The notes under the pieces were generated by a model. The model searched no databases and was not told the DNA's origin. It worked only from the letters and a program-made list of their open reading frames with translations. Source: Cylindrobasidium torrendii FP15055 ss-10 (Eukaryota; Basidiomycota; Agaricomycetes; Agaricales; Physalacriaceae). From it: 47,775 nucleotides of DNA. The stretch covers positions 1-47,775 of the forward strand of contig KN880614.1 in the NCBI GenBank assembly GCA_000934385.1, in the 5' to 3' direction. The position numbers were made by a program, and so were the translations under genes. Shown here one piece after another: positions 1 through 9,370 of this stretch (the first letter of the stretch is position 1; each line of letters starts with the position of its first letter).

Positions 1-576
1 TTTTCCTCGAGTCCCTGCAACCTAGGGGGGTGCCAGCTTTGGAGATGAACTCGCAACGTCTTGCGTTCTCCTGCATGGGGCGCTGTGTCAGGCTACGGCT
101 TCTCTCAAGAGGTATGAGTATCCACTACACCATACGGTCTGAAATATGCAAAATTAGATTCGTCTTCTATCTGTGTTATTGGAGCATAAGGGGCTATGGG
201 GGAGGAGAAAAAGGAGCCACGGAGGTGGCGCACTGATCGAACGGTCCGAACTGTTTCCTCAACGTCAACTCTGGTGTGGTATCCACAAATTCGCTTGATG
301 CATAAATTATAGTCTCGTATTATGCTCCTCATTGTCATTTTCGACCCGTTTTCCCTGTGGCTGGTCGTCTGTATCATGTTTCTCCAAGATGAGTTGTCTA
401 TGTATTTCTTCCTTTGGAAAACTAAGGTTTGCGCGTACGCGTAACTATTCTCGGTCTGTGTAGAACGTATGCATGAATCGTCGTGTGGCGTGCCGACATT
501 CGGCTGGCGGAGTTGGCGATCATTAGATCAGGTTTAAAAGCTTGTCGCGGCTCGCTTCGATTTGTTCAACGCGACC
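1..576. other. No gene recognised at left edge
   Basis: Short open frames exist on both strands, but none has family-like sequence, a convincing start or a splice pattern I can follow. The stretch may hold the promoter or 5' leader of the plus-strand gene that begins near 577. Confidence 0.4.
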
Positions 577-1486
577 ATGGATGCTTTCAACCCTAACCCG
601 GAGATGGACATGACACGATACAGCTACGTTTTTGTTGCGCCCGCCGATCGACGCAATATCATTGCCAGGACTCTTACGCGTAACGCGTTCGAGGGGGAAT
701 ATACCCAGCGGGACTGTTCGCCCAAAGTTAACCGCTGCCCCAAATCTTCTGTCCACTTGAGGGGCGTTCCCGCGTATGCTCAGCCGTGTCAGGCTCTCTG
801 GGTGCGCATCTTATAGTACCATCTCGCAGTTTGATGACTTACTTTCCTCCCCGCGTAGCAATTGGGCGACGCGCTCGCTCGTGTACGCGTCGTCTCTGAC
901 AATGGGGTAATCGTTCATTGTGACCAGGAGAGATGTTTCACCGAAGAAGGTGCGCCCATGATGAGCACGTCGTTTATTACTTCTCTTGACTCGCCGATAG
1001 TCCTTGACCGCATCATTCGCGGAAACTGCGATATTAAAGAGCTCGCCAGGTTCTACTGTCCCGCTGCGACTCCTAGCCTGTGCTGGGTTGCCTGCAAGCT
1101 GATTGACATCCAACTGCAAGGCGCCACCGTCCAGTTCGAACCGATCACCCCCGACCAACAGGAGAGTCTCGCCAACTTCTGCAACGTTCCCCCCAAGAAT
1201 ACGCGAGCATACGACCTTAGGCCGGCCTCCCTTTTGAAAGATGCTCTCAGTTTGATCACGAAGGTAGAGAGCGGCGACACACATCATCGCTATCTCAAAT
1301 TACTCAAGACGATGGTTGAAGTCTGTGTCGAAATGGAAAAAGGTTTGTTTTCGTCTGCCTTTCTCCATCCCATTCTCATCTCGCGCTATGTTAGAAGCTG
1401 GGGCACGTCCCGGAAAGAAGAGGTCGTCGAATTCCGATGGCGTGCGGCAGCCAAAATCCAAGGTTCGCCGTGTTGAGAGCAGTTAG
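577..1486 (+). CDS. Hypothetical protein, 3 exons (about 266 aa)
   Basis: I do not recognise the family. A consistent model joins exons 577-801, 859-1342 and 1395-1486. Intron 1 (57 nt) ends CGCGTAG. Intron 2 (52 nt) runs GTTTGT...GTTAG and is a typical fungal intron. The summed length is 801 nt with phases matching, ending in TAG. The middle exon, with residues such as CPAATPSLCW and FEPITPDQQESLANFCNVPP, looks like real protein. The last exon adds a lysine/arginine-rich tail (PGKKRSS, KSKVRR) that could be a nuclear localisation signal. There is no signal peptide or membrane segment. The first exon is the weakest part, so the start may lie elsewhere. An overlapping minus-strand frame (811-1287) is open but less protein-like. 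Confidence 0.4.
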
Positions 1487-1703
1487 TGGCTGTGAATATA
1501 TTCTTGTCCAGGTCGATTAGCTACCTAGCATCACTATCGTTACATCGTTACTACTATCTTCTGGGGCCAGTGCACGCATACTAAAATGTACTCTTGTCGA
1601 TGATACCAGTCCGTTAAGGCGCAGCTTGTTGGAAACCTGAGCCTGAATTTCTAGCGTAGAACCGGGCAGCTACCTTATTTATGAAAGACTACTGGCGACG
1701 ACA

Positions 1704-1892
1704 ATGCGTGGCGCCTACAAGGACTTCCGGCCCCAAGGTAATTTTCAATGTCCGTTCTCTTTTGATGACATTCTCACCTTGTTTGTGCTAGAGCCCGAAA
1801 CATCGTCCAAGAGGAAGTGGTCGCCGGATTCCGGACGTAGGAAGCCGCGGACAAGATACAAGCAGCGCCGCCGTAATGGGACCAATGCGTAG
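1704..1892 (+). CDS. Possible short basic protein or 3' exons of an unresolved gene
   Basis: Exon 1704-1737, an intron 1738-1791 (GTAATT...GTGCTAG, 54 nt) and an exon 1792-1892 join in phase to give 44 residues ending TAG. The product is very basic (KRKWSP, RRKPRTRYKQRRR), suggesting nucleic-acid binding or a nuclear tail. No family is recognised. It could be the 3' end of a gene with undetected upstream exons, or chance. Confidence 0.2.
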   Translation: MRGAYKDFRPQGNFQCPFSFDDILTLFVLEPETSSKRKWSPDSGRRKPRTRYKQRRRNGTNA

Positions 1893-1963
1893 GACGTCCT
1901 CGGCAAGCGGCTACAGGGCCCTTTTCAAGCTACTAGTACATCCCACGTATCTACGCTACCTCC

Positions 1964-3391
1964 CTATGAAATCTTCAGATTCTGGGCATCGAGCACCAGG
2001 TCCTTTTCTTTCCCACCAACTGTCCCTGTGCGTCCGGTAACGCCAAACGTGAGCGAGAAGCCGCCGACAGCTTTCGCGTCTTTGGACTCGAGGACCGCCC
2101 AGCTGCGGTTGTCCTTCTTTTTCAGGTTGAGGTCGACCTGCACGTCGTTGTCGGTCAAGCTTACATGAGAGAAGAAAGACAGAACACACTTTGGTGCCCA
2201 TCACCACAAAAGTGGACGCGACGGGGTCGACTGGGCCGAATAATTGCAACGTGCGTGTGAAGCGCTTGGTGTCGAGGAAGAACAAGTCTAAATGTACCTG
2301 TGCAGATGAGTTATCTGGGCAGTCGTCGGAATGATTAAGAGCCTATACCTTGTCCTCCTCGAACGTGACAGTGCTCTTCTCCTTGTCCGTGCGCTTGGCA
2401 TACACAGACACAAACACCTTGTCAAGCGTCTGGTAGTGCTCGATACGGCATTCCGCGAGTGTCTTATGGGAAGAGAGTGAGGGGATGAAGACGGAGGAAT
2501 GCGTGAAGGACGCACAGGTGTATCCGGAGCCTTTGTCGCGAACAAATGCCGTCCTGTCTTGCATCCCTCGATTTTCAGAAACTCATCAAACTCGAGGACG
2601 CGGCGTTTGCAGCATAAGTAGCCCTGCGAAATTGATATGTACAACACCTGGAGGTAAAGTGCAGCCAACGCACCTTGCTGCCTTCTCTGAAGAATGGCTG
2701 TTCGAATTTCGAGAGGAATCAGCGTATGAAAGAATGGGACATGGTGTTGACACGCACAGGAAGAGGATGGTAGCGGCAGACTGTGCCAGGACCATCGCCG
2801 AGTCTGTTTTCTGCATCACTGACGAACGGGACCCCGCAGCCTTTGCGCATGCATGTCTTTCCTGGCGCGACCTGGATCGACAACTCGTCCTCTTCTTCGA
2901 CGACCGGCACGGGTTCTGGGGTGGGGGCAGCCGCGATGGCTGTTGTAGATTGAGATTGTGATTGTGATTTGGACGCGTCTGGTTTGGGTGCGGCGGTTCC
3001 ATACACCTCCTTCCCATCCTGTGTCGTTGAGGTCGCCTGCGGTGCTGCCTGCTCTGGCTTCGCGGCTTGTGTTGGCGCATCAGAGGTATGCCTCTCCGTC
3101 TTCATGCATCCCTGGAAGGAGCGAACAGTCGGTATTCAGAATCTGCCTGTGTGGGCCTGTGGGTGGTAGCGTACGGGGATTTTCATAAAGTCATCGAAAT
3201 CGGTGACAGGCTTGTTCACGTCGTTGCAGCAGGACCAGGACTTGAGGCCTTCATGAAACACCTGGACTTCCTGTCATCTCGTGCCCATTCGTGGGGGATT
3301 GGACGACGCGTACCGGCGCGCCAGGATGGAAAATGCACTCCTCGTCGGCTTCGTATTCCTTCTGGCAGCCTTTTCGTGTGCAGCGCGGCAT
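1964..3391 (-). CDS. CHORD and CS domain-containing protein (CHORDC1/Rar1 family)
   Basis: Eight exons: 3391-3314, 3261-3175, 3111-2758, 2697-2674, 2623-2516, 2462-2349, 2297-2190 and 2137-1964. The total is 1047 nt, or 348 aa. Two zinc-binding CHORD domains are visible. The first (residues about 4-58) has CTRKGC, CIFHPGAP, FHEGLKSWSCC and a closing PGC. The second (about 142-205) has CMRKGC, CRYHP, FFREGSK, GYLCC and EGC. A low-complexity Q/S/P/E linker separates them. The C-terminal CS (p23-like) domain (about 220-310) has HYQT, VFVSVYAKR, LFFLD and LKKKDNRSW. In this family CHORD-CS proteins act as Hsp90-associated co-chaperones (animal CHORDC1; plant Rar1/Sgt1 pathway). The start ATG is five bases from the first zinc Cys codon, as usual. 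The last intron (2138-2189) was placed where the CS consensus GTK-V-LKKKD is restored. The 24-nt exon 2697-2674 lies inside CHORD 2. Confidence 0.93.
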
Positions 3392-3863
3392 GATGGATGA
3401 TGGTGGTCAAGATTCTAGAGATTTCGCAGTTACGTAATGGCTCGCATTACTAACTTGTGATATACCGCGATACTCGTGAAGTGCGTCCGACAAACATCCC
3501 ACTATGTAGGGAAAGATGGAAGTCGTTTGTGTTTCCCAGGCATACTGCAGACTGGCCACTCAGAACTCAATGCCAATCCTACTTTAATGAGCTAACACTT
3601 CGCAAATCACTTCAACCCCGGAACCATAATTTTTGGAAGCAGCGCGCGGCCCCGACATCCCGCCCCACACCATGTACGGTGTCCACGCGGTGAACAAATC
3701 CCGAGTCAGTTGTGATAGTCCCGATAGATATCGAGCCAAACACTTCGCGGCGGATACAATCAAAGCGAACATAATTGTAGATGATTATTTGGTCAAGGGA
3801 TACATAATACTGACAAATAAATGGTGGGGGAGGGGACCGACGTCGCAAGAGGAGCGGCGCGCG

Positions 3864-4547
3864 CTAGTTAGATAGTACACAAAGGATGGCATGCAACGCA
3901 CCGTCAAACCAATACCTCAGCAGGTCATGTACATTCTGGTAGGCTGGTGTGCCAGTGGTGCCAGTATGCCAGGTATCGCGACTGCGGATGCGGATGCGGC
4001 CGGAGGTGTGAATTGGCGGAATGAACGCAGGGGACATGGAGGGCGAATTCTCGATGGCGAACGGAAAGTAGAATATGATTGAGCAACAGACGGGCGGCCA
4101 GAATGATGGTGTCATGTCGAATGGCGGGGCATATATGTTGTTCACTCGGAGGCGCGTGGGCACTGCAAACAGAAACCGTCAATAAAGAACTCAATATACG
4201 ATGCGTGTGGTGGGAACATAAAAGTAGGTAAAACGATGACAGGAGATTCTCCTGGATGGAACCCCTTGTCATCGAGCCCAAAGACGCACCCGGGATTCTC
4301 GAAGATGGATTCCCGGGAACGCATGGCCAGCAGAAATGTAACGAGCAACGACGGGTGGAAGAGAGCAAACATACCCTTGTAGATTACAGCAAGAGCGCGC
4401 AGCATCAAAGAGCGCCGTGTCGTAGACAGTCGTCGGCAAAAGCGCGCCAGCACACCTCCCGATAGTCGTCGTCGTCGTCGTGTGTGGGATAGGAAGGCAA
4501 GTGCGGCAAGCGGCAGTTTTGCTTGGCGCAATGTTTGGCAATGGCAT
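3864..4547 (-). CDS. Doubtful hypothetical gene
   Basis: One model joins an exon starting at 4547, an intron GTATGT...TCGAG, a middle exon, a second intron GTTCCC...TTTGCAG and a last exon ending in TAG at 3864. Phases can be made to agree. The product has T-rich and hydrophobic stretches (SFWPPVCCSIIFYFPFAI) and no recognisable domain. The first acceptor is weak. A rival frame beginning at 4531 is arginine-rich and presequence-like. I cannot separate a real gene from chance here. Confidence 0.2.
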
Positions 4548-4733
4548 TATTTGGCATTATTTGAAATTCGGCACAGGATACTTAATAAATGTCGGTCAAC
4601 AAGCAAGCTGATGATTAAATTAGTTACAAAAATGCCAACGCTTTCACAGCTCCAGCCCTCAGTTCAATCCACCTCAAAGGCTCAAACGTCTGAAAGTGAT
4701 CGAGTCTTCTCTCATTGTCCATTGTCCACCATC

Positions 4734-6360
4734 ATGGATCGTCTTCGCAATATAGTAAGGCCTCATCTAATCCCACAGTGCATTTGTTTATCCTCCAGCC
4801 TCGTCCTGCACACATTCCATGCCCCAGTCCACTGCTGACCGACCGCGTTGCGCGTGTCCTCTACTTTGAAAAGCTTCTGCGCGACCATGGTCCGGATCCT
4901 TGGGTGTACACACAGCTTGCAGACACTCTTCAGGCTGAAAGCTTCAGCGAGGGGCTCCGCTTTTACCAGGAGGCAAGCTCGTTATGCTCCTCGACGCTCA
5001 TCCAGCGCTGATCCAAAGGTTTTGACAGGCTCTAGCTCTCCTAGCCGCTCGAGAGGAAGACAACTTGACAGAACTCTACGAAGAGTTGGACATCATGGAA
5101 GCCGCGCTCGAAGATGATGCACGCGCGAGTACTATGGTGTTCGACAATGGTCAGTCAGCACCCATGCACTGAGACTACAAACGCTTATTTGCCTCTTCAG
5201 CCTTGGTTGTGCAACCCTGGAAATCCGTCCGTGATCACACTTTCCCTGAGGACATCGTTTCTCCTCCCGGAATGGATACCCTCAGAGACACATGGAAAAG
5301 ACACTGTCTCGATGGCTCAGAACTCCTACAGCGCTACACCTCGCATTGGGCGATTTCCACACAAGAAATTGAGGGAACCTTCCTCCTAACGAGCAGTGTC
5401 CGACCCCGTTTGTCTTCAGAATAGCGACCCGTCTGACTCTTCCCCAGTCAACTCAAGACCTCATGCGCCGAGGTCTTACAGAAGGCACTGTTGTTGCTCA
5501 CCCCAAAAGCACAATGCAAGACCCAGCGTCTATCCAGATGATCCTCTATGATACCCTCGCTGTACGGGAATTTCCTCACTTTTCTTTCAATGCGATTCAA
5601 AGCTGAATAGTCATATTCCATAAGGCGTACGAGCTTATAGCCCCAATCGTCCAATCACCCGAGACCCTCACGGCGCAGGCGATATGCGACATCCACTATC
5701 GTCTCATGCATACCGCCAGATTCTTGCCAGCGACTTTGTATCAGCGGTATATCCCACCTGGCCAGACGCGCTCAAATACACGCCGGACTGTGATTGTCGA
5801 CTTGGGTACCGACGGCACGGGCAGACGTATGAAAACAGACTGTTGTCCCTACCAGCGAGTGGATATCGAGTTGGATGAGATTTGCGAGCGTGCAAGCGTA
5901 CGTCTTTTCCAGTCACTCTTGGCCGTGAAGAGCTAACAAAACGAATACAGAAATTATTGGATGACAGATCGGTGCACCCGTTTGCTCTTGCTAGCTGGCT
6001 ACATGTTGTACTTGCAGGTTGCCATCCTTTCAACGTGCGTCTATATCTATATTCGACCTTTGGTCATTTTGAGGTGGTTGAGAGGCTTATTATTATCTGG
6101 ACAGGACGGGAACGGCCGCGTTTGCAGACTGGTCGCATCCATCCCACTCATCCGAGCAGGATACCCTATGATTTCGGTCCCCCTAGAACACCGTGATGCA
6201 TATTTTCGCGCAATCAAAAAGGTATGGAGAGGGCTCTGTTTTTATCTTAGTTTGAGTGTATTTAATGCTTTTGCAGGCGCACAGTGGGAGCCACGACGCC
6301 CTAGTCGAATCCTTTGTGCACGGGATGCTGGAGACACTTGACAAAATCCAGAATATATAA
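4734..6360 (+). CDS. Fic domain protein (putative protein AMPylase), class II autoinhibited
   Basis: Nine exons: 4734-4754, 4799-4972, 5029-5149, 5201-5395, 5458-5561, 5625-5897, 5951-6034, 6105-6221 and 6277-6360. The total is 1173 nt, or 390 aa. The Fic catalytic loop HPFNDGNGRVCR (H321 to R332) is complete and split by an intron after N324. An inhibitory-helix motif [S/T]xxxE[G/N] is present as TQEIEG (T159-G164), N-terminal to the Fic fold. That is the arrangement of class II Fic enzymes, in which the glutamate blocks ATP gamma-phosphate placement. Fic proteins usually transfer AMP from ATP to Ser/Thr/Tyr of target proteins; the target here is unknown. The N-terminal third is helical and may serve in target recognition. 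No signal peptide is seen, so it is probably cytosolic or nuclear. The intron 4973-5028 must be GC-AG to keep the frame, and the intron before 5458 uses a CAAG acceptor. Without these choices the gene would look like a pseudogene. Confidence 0.85.
4973..5028 (+). other. GC-AG intron in the Fic gene
   Basis: The exon ends CAGGAG and the intron begins GCAAGC, close to the known GC-AG donor consensus AG|GCAAGT. It ends TTTTGACAG with a CTGAT branch-like site 5' of it. Removing these 56 nt joins FYQE to ALALLAAREED in phase 0 and also removes an in-frame TGA (5023-5025) and an apparent frameshift. No GT donor nearby gives an open frame. Confidence 0.75.
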
Positions 6361-6912
6361 GCCGATATTCTCATTTTTACTGCATGTATTGCATTTGCTA
6401 CTCTACCCAGCTTTGTCAGGAGACGCGTGTGCGCGCGTCGATCTTGGTTTTGTAATTTCCCCCTCTTCTTACCACTTCCACTATGCCACTATATGTGTTT
6501 TCTATGCAAAGCCCGAGTCAAAAACCGACTTGCGCTAACCTACGTGATCCAAAGACGCGGTCATTCTCTTGGCTTATGCACACTTGTGTTTGGCTATGTT
6601 AGCGTCTGTCTACATTCCACGTTGAGATCTTCCTTTGACATTTCCTCTTATCTGTCGTTTCTGGCGCAATGGATGACACAAATCCCACTGCCACACACAG
6701 GCTTGCATCCTACACCGTCGAGTGCTCGAGTCGATAGCGGCAGAAGCACACATCAAGAACTGGCCGGCCCCACCTCCTCACGAAGTACCACAAGCGGCCG
6801 GGTCCCCCACATGCCGACGAAAACAAGCTCGCACAGGCTGCACGCGTATTTCCCACATGCTCTATTTCCCCGGACGACGGTTTATGCCTAATCGTCAGTT
6901 TCAACTTGCAGG
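6361..6912. other. Intergenic: Fic 3' flank and fungalysin promoter region
   Basis: A plus-strand frame of 154 codons is open at 6427-6891, but it has no family features, is rich in S/T/H runs and has no start context or introns. I regard it as non-coding upstream sequence of the protease gene. Confidence 0.4.
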
Positions 6913-6920
6913 TATAAAAG
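6913..6920 (+). promoter_or_regulatory. TATA box of the fungalysin gene
   Basis: TATAAAAG lies 92 bases upstream of the protease ATG at 7005, leaving room for a short CT-rich leader (CCCCCTCTTCCTCC, just upstream of the ATG), as is common for strongly expressed fungal secreted-protein genes. Confidence 0.65.
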
Positions 6921-7004
6921 CCAGTCGACATCGACGCTGAAACGCTAGGTTCAGCATCCTGCTTTCAACCCCCTCTTCCTCCTCTCCGTCTTTTCTCTGT
7001 CACT

Positions 7005-9119
7005 ATGGTCGGCTTCACCAAGCTCCTCTCCTTTGTCTTCCTGGCTCTGTCAGCGTCCGCTGCGCCGCTTGCACCTGCTGCCAAGCACGCAACACACCGT
7101 CTGCGCCAGATCCGGGATGTCAAGGTAGAGACGTACCATCCCAAGACGACATACCAGACGTTCGGGAAGAATGGGAAGGAAACGCCCCAGGGATTCGCAG
7201 AGAACAGCCTCGAGGACTCGACTCGCAGCTTTGTTTCGTCTGAGCTCGGCGTCGAGAGTGACAAGGTCAAGTACACCTCGGGCTATACGAGCAAGAAGGA
7301 TGGGAGTGTCAGCTACTCCTACGCCCGTCAGATGCATGTGCGATCATTGTCTCTCAACAGGAGAAACTTCGACTGACTGTGGACTCTAGGACGGTGTGTC
7401 CTTTGTAAACGCCGTCGCCAACGTCGCGTACAAGAATGGCAAGGTCATCGCTTTTGGCTCCTCCTTTGTCGACACCTGTTAGCATTTTCCCCTGGTACCG
7501 CACGTATCCATCTCACCACCACCTTCAGCGAACATTGCGGACTCCAAGCCTTCCATCGATGTCGAGTCTGTTATTCCCGACATCGAGTCCAAGCTGGGCG
7601 GCACTTTCAACGGTTTCAAGGACCTCAAGTACCTCTCCAAGCAGGATGGCAGCGTCGCTCTCACACACTCCGTGCAAATCCAGAATGCCAAGGACAACAG
7701 CTGGTTCGAGGCCTATGTCGATGCGCACACCGGCGAGCTCCTCAGCCTCGTCGACTTTGTGGCCGATGCTACCGTGCGTCATTCCCTTTCTTTAGTGCAT
7801 CACAAAGAAGCTGATAATTCCCAGTACACCGTCCTGCCGATCACCAAGCAGAACCTTGAGGAAGGTCAGGAAGAATTGAAGGATCCGGAGGACGAGGACT
7901 CTTCGCCGAGCGGATGGTCGACTGACGGTGCTACCTCGTATGTCTTTTCTTCCACCAACGACAATCGTGTTTGAATTCATTGCAGTGGTAACAACGTCGT
8001 CGCCTACATTGACGACGAGGACAACACCGCGACAACCTTCTCGAAGGAATACGACGTCTCCAAAGCGCCTAGCGCATCTGTCAACCAGGACGCTGCACGC
8101 ACCAACGCTTTCTACCTCAGCAACAAAGTGCATGATATCCTGTACAAGTATGGCTTCACCGAAGAGGCCTTCAACTTCCAAGACGACAACTTTGGAAACG
8201 GCGGTGAGGGTGGGGACCCGGTGTTGATCAGCGTGCAGTCTTCCGACGGGACAGACAATGCGAACTTCGCTACGCCGCCAGAGTACGTTTTGCTTTCCCT
8301 CCGAAGGGTATATAGTACTGACATTGCGATAGTGGCCAAAGCGGCCAGTGCAACATGTTCCTCTGGGACTACACCGACCCTCTGCGCGATGGTTCCCTAG
8401 AGAACGACATCCCAGTACACGAGCTCACACATGGTCTCACCAACCGCCTCACCGGCGGCGGTACCGGCACATGCCTCCAGACGACTGAGTCCGGTGGTCT
8501 TGGAGAGGGCTGGTCCGACGCCGTCGCCGCCTGGACAGAGCAAACCGACGAGGAGGTCAAAGACTTTACCATGGGCTCATATGTCGTCGACGACCCCGCT
8601 GGTATCCGCTCGTACCCCTACTCCACGGACGAAAAAGTGAACCCGCAGAGGTACTCGACTGTTGCATCCCAAGAGGAGGTTCACGGTACGCTGTTCCCTC
8701 CCATGGGCGGATCGAAGAGAAGTGCTGATTTTGTTCGTGTAAAGCTATTGGCGAAGTATGGGCAAACACGCTGTACAATGTCTATGCCGCCCTTGTCAAG
8801 GAGCTCGGGTTCAGCAAGACCGCGCAAGAGGACGCGTCAGGGAAGGAGGGTAACGTTGTGTACCTCCACCTCCTTGTTGATGCGCTTGCTCTCCAACCGT
8901 GCAACCCCACCTGTGCGTTTTTCTGTTACATCACTTCCCGCGCTCCATTGCTGAACATCCATGTTAGTCACCGACGCCCGCGACGCCTGGATCCAGGCAG
9001 ACGAGAACCGCTACGACGGCGCGAACAAGTGTACCCTCTGGAATGCCTTTGCATCTCGCGGCCTGGGTGTCGACGCTGCCGACTACAAGGACTCCGATGC
9101 TGTCCCCGATGACTGCTAA
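7005..9119 (+). CDS. Fungalysin, secreted M36 zinc metalloprotease
   Basis: Eight exons: 7005-7337, 7390-7477, 7529-7773, 7825-7937, 7986-8282, 8333-8685, 8745-8912 and 8968-9119. The total is 1749 nt, or 582 aa, a normal length for the family. A hydrophobic signal peptide ([12 protein letters not shown]) is followed by the FTP/PepSY-type propeptide and then the catalytic domain. The zinc motif HELTH lies at about 388-392 within [15 protein letters not shown], and the third zinc ligand Glu lies in GGLGEGWSD (about E417). All catalytic residues are intact, so an active enzyme is expected. Fungalysins are secreted endopeptidases, made as zymogens that cleave their own propeptide, and serve in extracellular protein breakdown. 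The C-terminus ([15 protein letters not shown]) matches the family's usual end. Every intron phase closes. Confidence 0.96.
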
Positions 9120-9370
9120 AGAACCCCAAATTGGGGTTCACAAGTAAATTATTTCTTAATGGCACGTCGAATGTATACCCACGAGCATGAATGAAACCAC
9201 GTCCTTTGTATCACTCGCAATACTTGATGTTGCGAATGCAGACTTGACCCATATGGATGTCAAATTGTTTAATAGACATGGTCTAAGCCATTCACCCACA
9301 TCGTGGTAAGTAAAATATACATTTCGAACATTAGCTTACAATACGCTCAAATCATCTCATACCTCGCATA

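Noticed and set aside
2160..2189. A 28-30 nt intron in the CHORD-CS gene
   Set aside because: Too short for splicing in fungi. A 52-nt intron (2138-2189) restores the CS-domain consensus in phase.
4799..5447. Fic gene as a pseudogene with a frameshift, a TGA at 5023 and a phase error after 5395
   Set aside because: A GC-AG intron at 4973-5028 and a CAAG acceptor at 5457 remove all three problems and restore family-like sequence, and every later exon closes in phase.
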